NCBI RefSeq assembly: GCF_024170285.1
Contig: NZ_JALJXV010000013.1
Location: forward strand, 1 to 64,000
Direction: 5' to 3'
Origin: Natronocella acetinitrilica
GTDB lineage: Bacteria; Pseudomonadota; Gammaproteobacteria; Nitrococcales; Aquisalimonadaceae
DNA: 64,000 bases
Shown here piece by piece: positions 53,361 to 61,979 of the stretch (within the stretch, counting starts at the first letter, position 1; each line of letters opens with the position of its first letter). The translations under genes were made by a program, and so were the position numbers. The notes beneath the pieces are model-generated. The model was not told the DNA's origin. It saw only the letters and a list, made by a program, of their open reading frames with translations, and did no database searches.

Positions 53361-54056
53361 ATGATTGATCGCAGAATTTCCAGGGACGTCCGCCCTCGCG
53401 CTAATCGGTTCGGTTACCTGGCCTTCATGCTGGTCATGGCGCTCGCGATGAGCGCCTGCGGCGCCTTCAGCGACGCCGACGACAAGGTCTTTTCGTCAAA
53501 CTGGCGCCAGCCGGAACCGGTCGAACAGCTCTTTCTCGCCCTGGCGACCGATATCTGGTCTGAAAAGCCGTGCTATCTCATTCACCCGGACAGCATGCGA
53601 GTGGCTGGCTTCAACAGTCGCGGCACGCAGGTTTCGTATCTGCGCAGCACCTGTTTCCGTGATGTGGCCGAGGCAACAAACAATCCTGCGCTGTGTGACA
53701 AGGTCCGAAGCGTCAGCACGTTTTTCCTGTCCGGTGCCAGTCTTGGCACGCAGGGATGTCTCAGCTCCATCTCCGGCCATTCGGCGGTGTCCCGCAATCT
53801 CGATATGACGGCCATACTCGAGCTCGCGGATTATGACGCTGCACGTGTCAACACGCTGCTGGTCGAGGTCGGACGTCTTTCGAGTACCGAGCGTGCCGCC
53901 TATTTTCGTGACAACCACCCCGGGATCTTCTGGAACGAGGTCAGGCAGTACGTGATCGCGTCTCCGGTGTTCTTCGATGCAATCGACACACTGCCGGGCT
54001 TTGCCAGCCAACAGGACTTGCAAGCGATGCAGAACGTCGCCTGGCGACCCCGCTGA
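53361..54056 (+). CDS. Lipoprotein of unknown function
   Basis: A 231-residue predicted lipoprotein: positively charged start, hydrophobic stretch YLAFMLVMALAMSAC with lipobox Cys at about 33, then a soluble periplasmic domain with four further Cys (KPCYLIHPDS, STCFRD, PALCDKV, TQGCLSS) that may form disulfides. Not recognised. AGGAGG precedes the ATG. Convergent with the glutaredoxin-like gene. Confidence 0.8.
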   Translation: MIDRRISRDVRPRANRFGYLAFMLVMALAMSACGAFSDADDKVFSSNWRQPEPVEQLFLALATDIWSEKPCYLIHPDSMRVAGFNSRGTQVSYLRSTCFRDVAEATNNPALCDKVRSVSTFFLSGASLGTQGCLSSISGHSAVSRNLDMTAILELADYDAARVNTLLVEVGRLSSTERAAYFRDNHPGIFWNEVRQYVIASPVFFDAIDTLPGFASQQDLQAMQNVAWRPR

Positions 54057-54068
54057 GGAGGAGAAACG

Positions 54069-54473
54069 TCAGTTAGTGGAGGGGGCGTCGAATCTGTCGG
54101 CAAGCCAGGCGTTGATGGCATCTGATTCGTACATCCACTCCTGCTGGCCGTCTTCATGGTGGATCAGCAGACAGGGCACCTTGACCTTGCCGCCACCGGC
54201 CTCAAGCGCCGCTCGGTGAGCGCTGTCGTTGCGCGCATCGCGCATTTCCACGGTAGTCAGGCCCAGGCGGGCCATCTCCTTGCGCACCTTCATGCAGAAG
54301 GGACACGCCTGAAACTGATAGAGAACGAGCTGTTTGCCCGCCTTGTCAAGCTCTGCCTGTTCTGTCGGAGCGCGGTCTATGGGCTTGGGCGTGGTGAGTT
54401 TCTCATAGCCCAGTATGACCGGCGTGAGCACTGCTCGGACGCCGCGGAAGAAATAACGAATCGCGATCTTCAA
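54069..54473 (-). CDS. Glutaredoxin/GST-N-domain protein with membrane-proximal helix
   Basis: A protein of about 134 residues. The first 25 residues are amphipathic (LKIAIRYFFRGVRAVLTPVI), then a glutaredoxin-like domain with CPFC near 60, GGGKVKVPCLLIHHEDG with the cis-Pro, and YESDAINAWLADRF. It should reduce mixed disulfides. The start is uncertain: TTG 54471-54473 with GAGG upstream, or an ATG at 54518. Confidence 0.82.
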   Translation of the reverse strand: MKIAIRYFFRGVRAVLTPVILGYEKLTTPKPIDRAPTEQAELDKAGKQLVLYQFQACPFCMKVRKEMARLGLTTVEMRDARNDSAHRAALEAGGGKVKVPCLLIHHEDGQQEWMYESDAINAWLADRFDAPSTN

Positions 54474-54499
54474 GGTTGTTCGCCTCGTCGTCGGGGAAT

Positions 54500-54546
54500 T
54501 GAGCAACCAGGATATCAAGTATGGCGCGGTTGCTCAGGGTATACCG
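54500..54546. promoter_or_regulatory. Widely spaced 9-bp inverted repeat
   Basis: TGAGCAACC (54500-54508) and GGTTGCTCA (54538-54546) are perfect inverted copies, 29 bp apart, in the divergent promoter region of the glutaredoxin-like and NarL-type genes. The centre-to-centre distance of 38 bp suits a looped or paired regulator binding; it could also form an RNA stem. Confidence 0.5.
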
Positions 54547-54600
54547 CCAAGTACATTGTAAGCTTTGCGCTTCGATGTGCGGCCAGTTGTGGGTGGAGCC

Positions 54601-55257
54601 ATGCAGCGGGAAACCACGATTTTCCTTGTCAACGGCGATCGCCTTTTCCGCGAGGCTATGGGGGCGCTGGTCGCGTCGTGGCCGGGTTATTCGCTTGTGG
54701 GCGAAGCCGCCAACGTCAATGATGCACGTACGGCATTGGATGCGATAGATGTCGACGTCGTGCTGCTCGAAATCGATCTTCCCGGCGAGTCAGGCTTCTC
54801 GCTCTTGCAACACCTGGCGAACGGTCATTGCACCGAGCGTGTGGCTGTTCTCACCCGTGAACTGCATCCGGACTACATACGGGAGGCCTTGCGGCTGGGT
54901 GCCTGTGGATACCTCTCTCATGGTGCCGGTTCGGAGCAGATGCGAACTGCCTTGTGCGCGATTGGTGAGGGCAGGACAGTGATGGATCCGCTCGCGTGCA
55001 AGGCGCTGGCGGAAGACCCGATACGCGACTGTGTTACCGATCGGGAGTGTCAGGTGTTGGCGCTGATCGCGGAAGGTGCCTGTAATGCGGAAATTGCTCA
55101 GCGTCTTGGCATCACGGAGAAGACCGTGAAAACCCACGTGAGCAGTCTGCTGGACAAGCTGGGCATGTCGAGCCGGGTTCACCTGGCTGTGTACGCTCAG
55201 GCCACCTCACTGCTCGAACCGCCCCTCGCGGAGCAGCGCGCCAGCCCCGACGGTTAG
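54601..55257 (+). CDS. NarL/LuxR-type regulator with atypical receiver
   Basis: A 218-residue response-regulator-like protein: receiver domain (about 5-125) and LuxR helix-turn-helix (about 150-210, CVTDRECQVLALIAEGACNA and GITEKTVKTHVSSLLDKLGM). The phospho-acceptor Asp is replaced by Glu in VVLLEIDLPGESG, and the acidic pocket reads NGD instead of DDH. It therefore is probably not regulated by normal phosphorylation. No kinase gene nearby. ATG 54601 chosen (GGTGGAG). Confidence 0.88.
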   Translation: MQRETTIFLVNGDRLFREAMGALVASWPGYSLVGEAANVNDARTALDAIDVDVVLLEIDLPGESGFSLLQHLANGHCTERVAVLTRELHPDYIREALRLGACGYLSHGAGSEQMRTALCAIGEGRTVMDPLACKALAEDPIRDCVTDRECQVLALIAEGACNAEIAQRLGITEKTVKTHVSSLLDKLGMSSRVHLAVYAQATSLLEPPLAEQRASPDG

Positions 55258-55396
55258 TCCCGCCAACACGCAGGGTGGTTTTCTGCATCGGTCTTTGGAC
55301 CGATGTGTCGACGTTATGGATCCTTCACGCTCCTCCTCGCTACAGCCCGATCGGGGCTGATCGATTGAATTCCATGCGCTACGCGAGGGGGTTCCC

Positions 55397-56296
55397 GTGT
55401 TCTTGTTATTCGGGTTGTTGACTGCGATCAGTTTCGGGGTCGCCGACTTTCTTGCTGGGCTGGTGGGGCGAAAGATGGCCCCGCTGACTTTGGTTTTGTA
55501 CTCGCAGTCCATTGGCGCTGTGGTCATTACCATAGTCGCGATCTCCCTCGGTGGTCGCCCAAGCGTTGCCGAACTTGCCTGGGGTGGTGCGGCAGGTGTC
55601 GTTCTCGGGCTGGGCTTCATTCTCTACTATCGTGCGCTTGCCAACGGCAAGATGGGCATCATCGCGGCCGTCACAGGCGTATGGACGGCGGCGGCGCCGT
55701 TTGCGATTGGCTTATCGCTGGGTGAACGGCCCTCGACAATCGCTCTCATTGGAATCGCGCTGGTTGTGGTTGCAATCGCCTTGGTGAGCGGCGGCGCAAA
55801 GTCCGTAGAGCAAGGGCCGGCGGAGCAGGGCGGCCGGCGTGGGGGGCGTTCTCCTGGCCGTCGATTTCAGCGCGGATTCCTGGCCTGTGATAGCGGTATC
55901 TTCCAGGCCACTGTGGCCGGCCTTTGGTTGGGCCTGTTCTTTGTGTTCCTGGATCAGCCACAGTCCGGCAGCCCGCTGTGGCCGGCAACGGCCGCCACCG
56001 TGGCATCGGCGCTTGTTGTGGGTGTCCTGGTCCCGGCGCTGCGGCCACGCCTTCGAGTAGACTTGAGGAGTCTGTGGGTCGTGGGCATTGTCGGTCTGTG
56101 CCAGACGCTTGGTACGCTCACCTTTGTGATCGCTGCACGCGAAGGCATGTTGTCGGTTGTCGCCGTGGCCGGTGCGTTGACACCTGTGCCAACCGCAATC
56201 CTGGCCTTTCTCATTCTTCGTGAACGGGCCACGCTGTTGCAGCTGGCGGGGATAGCCGCCGCTCTGGCCGGTATCGTGATGATGATGCAAGCCTGA
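55397..56296 (+). CDS. EamA/DMT family transporter
   Basis: A 299-residue inner-membrane protein with ten predicted helices, two EamA repeats (about 1-130 and 165-298) joined by a basic loop (GGRRGGRSPGRRFQRG). LLFGLLTAISFGVADFLAG opens the first repeat. Drug/metabolite exporter; substrate unknown. Starts with GTG after GAGGGGG. Upstream, CATCGGTC and GACCGATG (55286-55305) form a hairpin that may end the NarL-type gene. Confidence 0.88.
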   Translation: MFLLFGLLTAISFGVADFLAGLVGRKMAPLTLVLYSQSIGAVVITIVAISLGGRPSVAELAWGGAAGVVLGLGFILYYRALANGKMGIIAAVTGVWTAAAPFAIGLSLGERPSTIALIGIALVVVAIALVSGGAKSVEQGPAEQGGRRGGRSPGRRFQRGFLACDSGIFQATVAGLWLGLFFVFLDQPQSGSPLWPATAATVASALVVGVLVPALRPRLRVDLRSLWVVGIVGLCQTLGTLTFVIAAREGMLSVVAVAGALTPVPTAILAFLILRERATLLQLAGIAAALAGIVMMMQA

Positions 56297-56354
56297 CACG
56301 GGCATTTGCGCTCTTGCGGCCGGAAAGCGGCAAGAGCGCGTTCCTCAGTCGGGC

Positions 56355-56987
56355 TCAGCCCAACGCTGCGAGGGCGTTATTCACCAGCTCCCGCCAGTCG
56401 TTGCCAGATAGGCGCTGGTGCCCCGCATCGCCGGTAAACGCACTGGAAATCACCACGTCTGGTGACAGGGTGCGCAACATCTGCAGGCTGCTCCGCAGCT
56501 GTGAACGATCGCTGTATCCATCAATCATTCCGGCTCGCCATTCGCCGCGCTTGGCCCGATACAGGGTGTCCCCGGTGAAGAGGTAGCGCAATCCACCCTG
56601 GCCGACAACCTGAAAGCAGGTGCTGCCGGGGGTATGGCCGGGGCTCGGGATGATTTCCACGCCATCGGGCCGCGGGCCAGGTTCACCGAACAGCAGGTCC
56701 GGTTCGCAGAATTCGGCCGCCATCTCACGCTCGCTCTTGTGGATGCCCAGTCGTGCTCCAAAGCGCTCGCGGATCGTCTGTAGCGAACTGCCCACTTCAT
56801 CCTGATGGCTCAGCAGTTGCCAGGCGAGACCACCCAATTCCTCGATCGCCGGCCATGCACTGGGGCGGCTGGTGTTATAGAACAGGATGTTTCCCTGTGG
56901 ACGAGTGAACAGGTAGGCATGTGTGGTTAGCCCGGGGAATGGATGTTCAGTCTCGGTTTCCCAAAGATCCGGCAGTATCGGTTGCAT
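56355..56987 (-). CDS. Divergent MBL-fold hydrolase, SoxR-linked
   Basis: A 210-residue metallo-beta-lactamase-fold protein. SPGHTPGSTCF (His near 120) and FTGDTLYRA (Asp near 141) match the family, but the first zinc motif is reduced to LSHQDEVGSS in place of HXHXDH. Such variants occur in small redox-linked MBL subfamilies. AGGAG precedes the ATG. It shares a perfect sox box with divergent soxR, so it is probably induced by redox-cycling compounds. Confidence 0.85.
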   Translation of the reverse strand: MQPILPDLWETETEHPFPGLTTHAYLFTRPQGNILFYNTSRPSAWPAIEELGGLAWQLLSHQDEVGSSLQTIRERFGARLGIHKSEREMAAEFCEPDLLFGEPGPRPDGVEIIPSPGHTPGSTCFQVVGQGGLRYLFTGDTLYRAKRGEWRAGMIDGYSDRSQLRSSLQMLRTLSPDVVISSAFTGDAGHQRLSGNDWRELVNNALAALG

Positions 56988-57041
56988 GATGCGAGCTCCT
57001 TTTCCGCTTAGCGACTTGCCAGCATTCGTGGATGAGTGTGC

Positions 57042-57063
57042 GACCTCAAGTAAACTTGAGGTC
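57042..57063. promoter_or_regulatory. SoxR binding site (sox box)
   Basis: GACCTCAAG-TAAA-CTTGAGGTC is a perfect palindrome equal to the SoxR consensus CCTCAAGTTAACTTGAGG apart from the central bases. It lies 54 bp before the MBL-fold gene and 64 bp before soxR. SoxR target genes outside enteric bacteria typically carry this site. Confidence 0.92.
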
Positions 57064-57127
57064 AAGCGTTATTGGGTCGCAATAGGCAGGTGTTACGAGT
57101 CACGGAATCGGCAATGGAGAGCGAGAG

Positions 57128-57583
57128 ATGCCGGAATCAACCAAGAGAATCCGTCAGCGGGCTGCGCTCAGTGTGGGCGATGTGGCAAGGCGCAGTGGCG
57201 TTGCCGTGTCCACCATTCACTTTTATGAAAAGCAGGGGCTGATACAGGGTTGGCGCAACAGTGGTAATCAACGACGCTTTCATCGCGACGTGCTACGTCG
57301 GATCGCGGTCATCAAGGTGGCTCAGCGATTGGGACTACCGCTAACGGCAATCTCTGAAGCACTGGCGACGCTGCCTACCGGGCGGACAGTCACCGCAGCG
57401 GACTGGCAGCGACTCTCCGCCACCTGGCACGATGAACTGAGCAACCGCATCACCCTGCTGACCCAACTGAGGGATCAACTAGGTGAGTGTATCGGCTGCG
57501 GCTGCTTGTCGCTGGAGGCATGCCAATTGCGTAACCCCGATGACAGACTCGCCCGCAAAGGCCCGGGTGCCCATTTGTGTTAA
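57128..57583 (+). CDS. soxR: Redox-sensitive transcriptional activator SoxR
   Basis: A 151-residue MerR-family regulator: helix-turn-helix VGDVARRSGVAVSTIHFYEK near 16, dimerisation helix, and the [2Fe-2S] ligands CIGCGCLSLEAC near 118-129 (CX2CXCX5C). Oxidation of the cluster activates target promoters. No soxS is present, as usual outside Enterobacteria, and the sox box is shared with the divergent MBL-fold gene. Confidence 0.96.
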   Translation: MPESTKRIRQRAALSVGDVARRSGVAVSTIHFYEKQGLIQGWRNSGNQRRFHRDVLRRIAVIKVAQRLGLPLTAISEALATLPTGRTVTAADWQRLSATWHDELSNRITLLTQLRDQLGECIGCGCLSLEACQLRNPDDRLARKGPGAHLC

Positions 57584-57813
57584 TCGCCTTCTGTGTCCTG
57601 CGCTCTTACTTTGGTGTGTGCCTGCACTGACTGTGCCGGAACTAAGGCGCCCGGGTAAACTGAGAGTCGCATTGTCGGTGACTTTATTAACGTCGTGTGC
57701 CGTTCGCCGGTCGGCCCGGCCGGCATTTTTGCTGGCGATCCGAACCCGGCGGATTAAGCTGAAGGTGAGGCCGCATATCAGATGGCCATCTGCATCAACG
57801 CCGGGAGATTACC

Positions 57814-58317
57814 ATGCCTGCCACAGCCCCGATCACCGACGCGAACCCCACTGTTGCTGAAATGGAAGCGCGCGTCGCCCGCTTCGGGAAACTCACGCCC
57901 ACGAACGACTATGTCGATGCCGGTATTCCTGGCTGCGAACGAACAACCTATCGAGTGCTTGGTAACCAACCCGACGCACCCCTCCAGGCAGAGAGCTTCC
58001 ACATGAGCCTGGTGCGCTGTGAACCCGGCAAGGCCGCACCACTGCACAACCATTTAACGCAGGAAGTGTTCGTCGCCCTGACAGGTCGATGGGAAGTATT
58101 CTGGGGGCCGGAAGGGCAACGAAGCCTGATACTGGAGCCCTGGGATACCGTGTCGATTCCTCCTGGCGTCTCCCGTGGGTTCAGGAACGTGTCCTCCGAG
58201 GTCAGCTACCTCATGGGCATGGCCAGTGGCCACGACCCGGGTAACATTAACTGGCCAGAAGCAGTGCGTTCGGCGGCCAGAGCAGCTGGCGTTGTGCTTC
58301 CTGATGCGAAGTCGTAG
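57814..58317 (+). CDS. Cupin domain protein
   Basis: A 167-residue single-cupin protein. HNHLTQEVFVALTGRWEVFWG near 75 supplies metal ligands (GX5HXHX3-4E form) and LEPWDTVSIPPGVSRGFRN the second motif. Likely a metal-dependent dioxygenase or isomerase; substrate unknown. GGGAG precedes the ATG. The 230-bp gap after soxR holds only a GC hairpin near 57715. Confidence 0.85.
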   Translation: MPATAPITDANPTVAEMEARVARFGKLTPTNDYVDAGIPGCERTTYRVLGNQPDAPLQAESFHMSLVRCEPGKAAPLHNHLTQEVFVALTGRWEVFWGPEGQRSLILEPWDTVSIPPGVSRGFRNVSSEVSYLMGMASGHDPGNINWPEAVRSAARAAGVVLPDAKS

Positions 58318-58345
58318 TGTCGGTCGGCGGCTGGCGCGTAGCTTT

Positions 58346-59584
58346 TCACCCGGACACCAGTTTGTGTTCCAGGAAGAACCGCAGCATCTCTGCTGACGCA
58401 TCCGGTCCGCGACCATCGGTGTAGGTGCCGCTGGCGCTGCCACCCGACCAGGCGTGTCCTGCGCCATGGATCAACCAGTGTTCTGCCATCACCTTGCCCG
58501 CCGGATCCCGAAAGCTGGACTGGGTGTAGGTATGGCCGTTTGGCACCTGACCATGCTGTCTGCGCACGTCGAGAGCGGCGTCTGCCCCGTTTTCTGAATG
58601 TCCGCTGGATCGATGCGTACCCCAGTGCTCCGACACCGTATCGCTTTCGCCGGGGCGCACAGTGTGGTCCTGGTCGCCATGGAACATGATGTTGGGCACG
58701 AATGGCCTGCCAGGCCTTGCCGTCCGGCTCGTGGCTCCTTGCCGAAGTCCGAATGTAACGGTGCTGCCGTGCATGGCGGCGAAAGCCGATGGCAGATCGT
58801 GAGCGTTGGAATAGTCGGGTCCGGAATGTATGCCTACCGCTGCGAAAAGATCGGGGTAGGTGGCACCCATGATCGCGGCCATGGAGCCACCAGACGACAG
58901 ACCTGCGACGTAGATCCGGCGTGAGTCCACAGCGTAGACCCTGGCTATCTCACGGGTGATACCGGCGATGACGGCGGGTTCGCCCTGGTCGCGCTGCTGG
59001 TCCGAGGGCTTGAACCAGTTCCAGCATCTGGAGATGTTCGCGCTCTGGTTCTGGGCGGGATAGGCCACCAGGCACGGCGTCGTCTCGGCCAAATGGTTCA
59101 TGCGCGTGCCGGCGGCGAAATCGTCGGGGCTCTGTGTGCAGCCATGGAGCATGATCACCAGCGGCAGGGGTTGCTCGCGGTAGGCGGTGGGCACGTAGAG
59201 TTTGTAGTTCAGGGAGCCCCCCTTGTTGGAGAAAGTCCTCGCCAGGAATCGGCCCGGGGCCGGCGCTTCCTGGGGCTTCTGTCGCGGACTGGCCGGCCGC
59301 GCGCGAAACGCACAAGGCCCGTCTTTGCGGCCATGCGGTCGCCTGGACCCGTTGGAGCCCACCACATGAAAGCTGCCTTCGATGACATCTTCCTCGCGCC
59401 TTGCTGTCGAGTGCCCGGGGGCTGAGCGGCGAGTCTCGGTCGCGTATTCACTGGTGCTGCCGCCGCTTGTCGGCGCGGGATTTCCATTCAGGGCGCGCTG
59501 GATCATGGCGGTGGCTTCGGCCAGCTGGCCGGCGTTGGTCAGGCGGGTTGCTTCAAGCATCACTGCGTGCAATGTCTGGTTCAT
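58346..59584 (-). CDS. PHB-depolymerase family esterase
   Basis: A 412-residue alpha/beta hydrolase of the short-chain-PHA depolymerase/LpqC type. After a low-complexity region (about 30-110), YKLYVPTAYREQPLPLVIML and HGCTQSPDDFAAGTRMN mark the catalytic core, GLSSGGSMA the nucleophile Ser (near 231), HGDQDHTV the Asp, and IHGAGHAWSGG the His. There is no signal peptide, so it is probably intracellular. A ribbon-helix-helix regulator lies just upstream. Confidence 0.9.
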   Translation of the reverse strand: MNQTLHAVMLEATRLTNAGQLAEATAMIQRALNGNPAPTSGGSTSEYATETRRSAPGHSTARREEDVIEGSFHVVGSNGSRRPHGRKDGPCAFRARPASPRQKPQEAPAPGRFLARTFSNKGGSLNYKLYVPTAYREQPLPLVIMLHGCTQSPDDFAAGTRMNHLAETTPCLVAYPAQNQSANISRCWNWFKPSDQQRDQGEPAVIAGITREIARVYAVDSRRIYVAGLSSGGSMAAIMGATYPDLFAAVGIHSGPDYSNAHDLPSAFAAMHGSTVTFGLRQGATSRTARPGRPFVPNIMFHGDQDHTVRPGESDTVSEHWGTHRSSGHSENGADAALDVRRQHGQVPNGHTYTQSSFRDPAGKVMAEHWLIHGAGHAWSGGSASGTYTDGRGPDASAEMLRFFLEHKLVSG

Positions 59585-59608
59585 GGGTGTGTTCTCTTGT
59601 CCGTGACG

Positions 59609-60028
59609 TTATCGAATGCGGCCCGCAAGAGCGGCCTTGACCGCTGGGCTGGCCTGCAGGGCGCCGAGTACGTGGATTGACTCAATGGTGGCCAGAGCGA
59701 GTTCGGGTGGCACATCCTTGTCGATGCTGGCCAGGCCCAGGACGTGAATGTGCAGGGTCTGGCCAGCGGCCTGAAGCGCTTCCAGATCCTGGCGGCTGTA
59801 TCGCTGCAGACCGAGCACGAAGGACTTGCGGGCCACCGTTTGCTGAATCACATCGGCATGCTTCGCCAACTGGTTGCGGATGGCGGTGCGAATCAGGTCG
59901 GTACGGTTGGAGTAGAAACCCTCCTGCACGAGCAGATCCACCTGGCCCAGATCCACCACCCCCAGGTTGATGGTGATTTTCTCGCTGTCCAGTGCCTTGG
60001 CTCTAGTGTCTTGCATACTTTTCACCAT
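59609..60028 (-). CDS. CopG-family (ribbon-helix-helix) regulator
   Basis: A 139-residue protein. The N-terminal part, KITINLGVVDLGQVDLLVQE then SNRTDLIRTAIRNQL (about 17-52), is a ribbon-helix-helix DNA-binding domain. The remaining part is a partner-specific sensor domain seen in regulators next to esterase genes. It should repress itself and the esterase gene through the ACCATC repeats upstream. ATG 60026-60028; an ATG four codons later is possible. Confidence 0.85.
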   Translation of the reverse strand: MVKSMQDTRAKALDSEKITINLGVVDLGQVDLLVQEGFYSNRTDLIRTAIRNQLAKHADVIQQTVARKSFVLGLQRYSRQDLEALQAAGQTLHIHVLGLASIDKDVPPELALATIESIHVLGALQASPAVKAALAGRIR

Positions 60029-60075
60029 CTATCACCATCTAAAGGGAATCCAATTACCATCTGTATGGATGGTAA
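60023..60075. promoter_or_regulatory. Multi-copy ACCATC operator
   Basis: CACCATCT at 60023-60030 and 60033-60040 (10-bp period), and TTACCATC-N6-GATGGTAA at 60054-60075, a perfect palindrome. Four ACCATC half-sites spaced by about one helical turn fit a ribbon-helix-helix repressor array. They overlap the regulator's own start codon. Confidence 0.75.
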
Positions 60076-60422
60076 AACGATAGGCTCAATTGGGGGATAT
60101 GTCACGCGCCAATGCACTGCCATTGAAAGCCGGGTGTTCGGCGTGAGGCGAGCGTGACGGGCGACGAGCAAGGAATCCGACCAGGCAACCTCCGGCCGTT
60201 TGACTGCAATTGTCGTACTGATCTTGATGACGCTGACGAAGAGGAAGCGCAAGAGGCGATCACCGAAGGCACATCCGCGGCCGACTGAGGTGTTAGAGAA
60301 TCGTTGGGCAGGTCACTGTTGGAGGGGTGGAAGCGCGGCTCCATCAAGTTCGGTGTCGCACAGAAAGAAACAGCGCAGCTCGATAAGAGTGACAGGAAAT
60401 CCCCCAGGCGTGACTCCTTATC
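60076..60422. other. Intergenic region, no clear gene
   Basis: 347 bp between the CopG-type regulator and the DUF2254 gene. One 44-codon frame (60154-60288, GTG start, acidic end DADEEEAQEAITEGTSAAD) looks protein-like but has no ribosome site. Otherwise nothing is recognised. Confidence 0.4.
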
Positions 60423-61769
60423 GTGAGACTGCAACTCTTCAAGTACTGGAACCTCGTTCGTTCCAGTTTCTGGTTCGTGCCATCGCTGATGGCCAGCGGG
60501 GCAGTGGCGTTGGTCTTCGCGAGCGTCGCCGTTGACGAGCCGTTGACGGACTGGTTGGCTGTCAACCTGGGCTGGACGTTCAGGGGTGAAGCAGAAGCAG
60601 CCAGCGCCGTGATGGAGGTTATCGCCGGATCGATGATTACCATCGCTGGTGTGGTTTTCTCGATGACGTTGGTCGCGCTATCGCTCGCATCTTCCCAGCT
60701 AGGGCCTCGTCTGCTGCGGACGTTTATGCGAGATACCAGCACCCAGGTTGTTCTCGGCACGTTCATTGCCACTTTCGTCTATTGCTTGCTCGTCCTCCGA
60801 CTGATCCGCCGCGCGGAAGAGGTCGAGTTCGTACCGAATCTGTCGGTCAGCCTCGGCGTTTTGCTGGCGGTGGCGAGCGTAGGCGTGCTGATCTACTTCA
60901 TCCATCACGTATCGGTTTCCATCCAGGCCAACGAGATCGCCGGGCGAATCGGCAAGGAATTGATTCAGAAGATCGACCAACTATTCCCGGAGGAAATCGG
61001 GCAGGAGGGCCAACCGGGCAAGACTGACCTATCCAATGTGAAATTTATCGAGGCGTTCGATCGGGATGCGAAGCCAGTCGCTGCGGACAAGGATGGCTAT
61101 CTTCAGAGTATCGACGGCGGCGCCCTGCTCGCGCTGGCGATGGAGAAGGACTTTGTTGTTCGACTGCAGCGAAAGCCTGGAAACTATATCGTCGCCGGTC
61201 TTCCGCTGTTGTTGATCTCGCCGGGGAGCCGGGTGACAGACGACCTGGCGAAAGAAGTCAATTCCTACTTCGTTATGGGCGACCAGCGGACCACCGGTCA
61301 GGACATCGAGTTCTCGGTGAACCAGCTTGTGGAGATGGCGGTTCGAGCGCAGTCAACTGGACTCAACGATCCGTTCACAGCCATCGCATGTGTGGACCTT
61401 CTCGGATCAGCTCTGTGTCGACTTGCAGCGCGAGACATGCCGTCACCATTTCGCCATGACTGCCGGAACCAGCTTCGGCTCATCGCGCGTGCCGATACCT
61501 TCGTGGACTTCGTGGATGCGGCGTTCAATCAGATCCGGCAATACAGCCGCTCCAGCGCCGCGGTGACTATCCGCCTGCTGGAGACGATCGCGGTGATCGC
61601 GGAATTCGTGCATCGTCCGGAGGATCGCGCCATTCTCCTGCTGCACGCAAGAATGATCGCCCAGGGAGCGAAGGAGGAGCTGCCCGAGAAAGAGGACCGT
61701 CGGGTGGTCGAAGAGCTCTGGCAAGCGGTAATCGAGTTGTACAGCGAACCCACAGAGAACCTCCGCTAA
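60423..61769 (+). CDS. DUF2254 family membrane protein
   Basis: A 448-residue inner-membrane protein with four N-terminal transmembrane helices (about 16-40, 64-88, 108-128, 138-160) followed by a large cytoplasmic part. SSFWFVPSLMASGAVAL, GVVFSMTLVALSLASSQLGP and STGLNDPFTAIACVD are family features. Function unknown. The start is a GTG that matches the family N-terminus; ribosome site is weak. Confidence 0.9.
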   Translation: MRLQLFKYWNLVRSSFWFVPSLMASGAVALVFASVAVDEPLTDWLAVNLGWTFRGEAEAASAVMEVIAGSMITIAGVVFSMTLVALSLASSQLGPRLLRTFMRDTSTQVVLGTFIATFVYCLLVLRLIRRAEEVEFVPNLSVSLGVLLAVASVGVLIYFIHHVSVSIQANEIAGRIGKELIQKIDQLFPEEIGQEGQPGKTDLSNVKFIEAFDRDAKPVAADKDGYLQSIDGGALLALAMEKDFVVRLQRKPGNYIVAGLPLLLISPGSRVTDDLAKEVNSYFVMGDQRTTGQDIEFSVNQLVEMAVRAQSTGLNDPFTAIACVDLLGSALCRLAARDMPSPFRHDCRNQLRLIARADTFVDFVDAAFNQIRQYSRSSAAVTIRLLETIAVIAEFVHRPEDRAILLLHARMIAQGAKEELPEKEDRRVVEELWQAVIELYSEPTENLR

Positions 61770-61803
61770 TACGTAAGCACCTGCCGTCATTATCATTTAA
61801 GTA

Positions 61804-61825
61804 AGCGTTGAAGTATTCACGCCGC
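61804..61825 (+). repeat. Solo copy of the MITE terminus
   Basis: AGCGTTGAAGTATTCACGCC and two more bases match the left end of the 37484-37751 element in 21 of 22 positions. No opposite end was found nearby. It lies in the 198-bp gap after the DUF2254 gene. Confidence 0.6.
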
Positions 61826-61979
61826 CACACACGCAGAGACAGTCCTCGCGAATGTTTCCGCTCCTTCATGTCCCAACGAAACCGTTCACGTTTCGTATGT
61901 TGGGCGGCGAACGGTCATCACAAAAAAATGAACATATGGTTCGCAGAGATCACCAATTTCCCCACAAATGAGGAAATTT

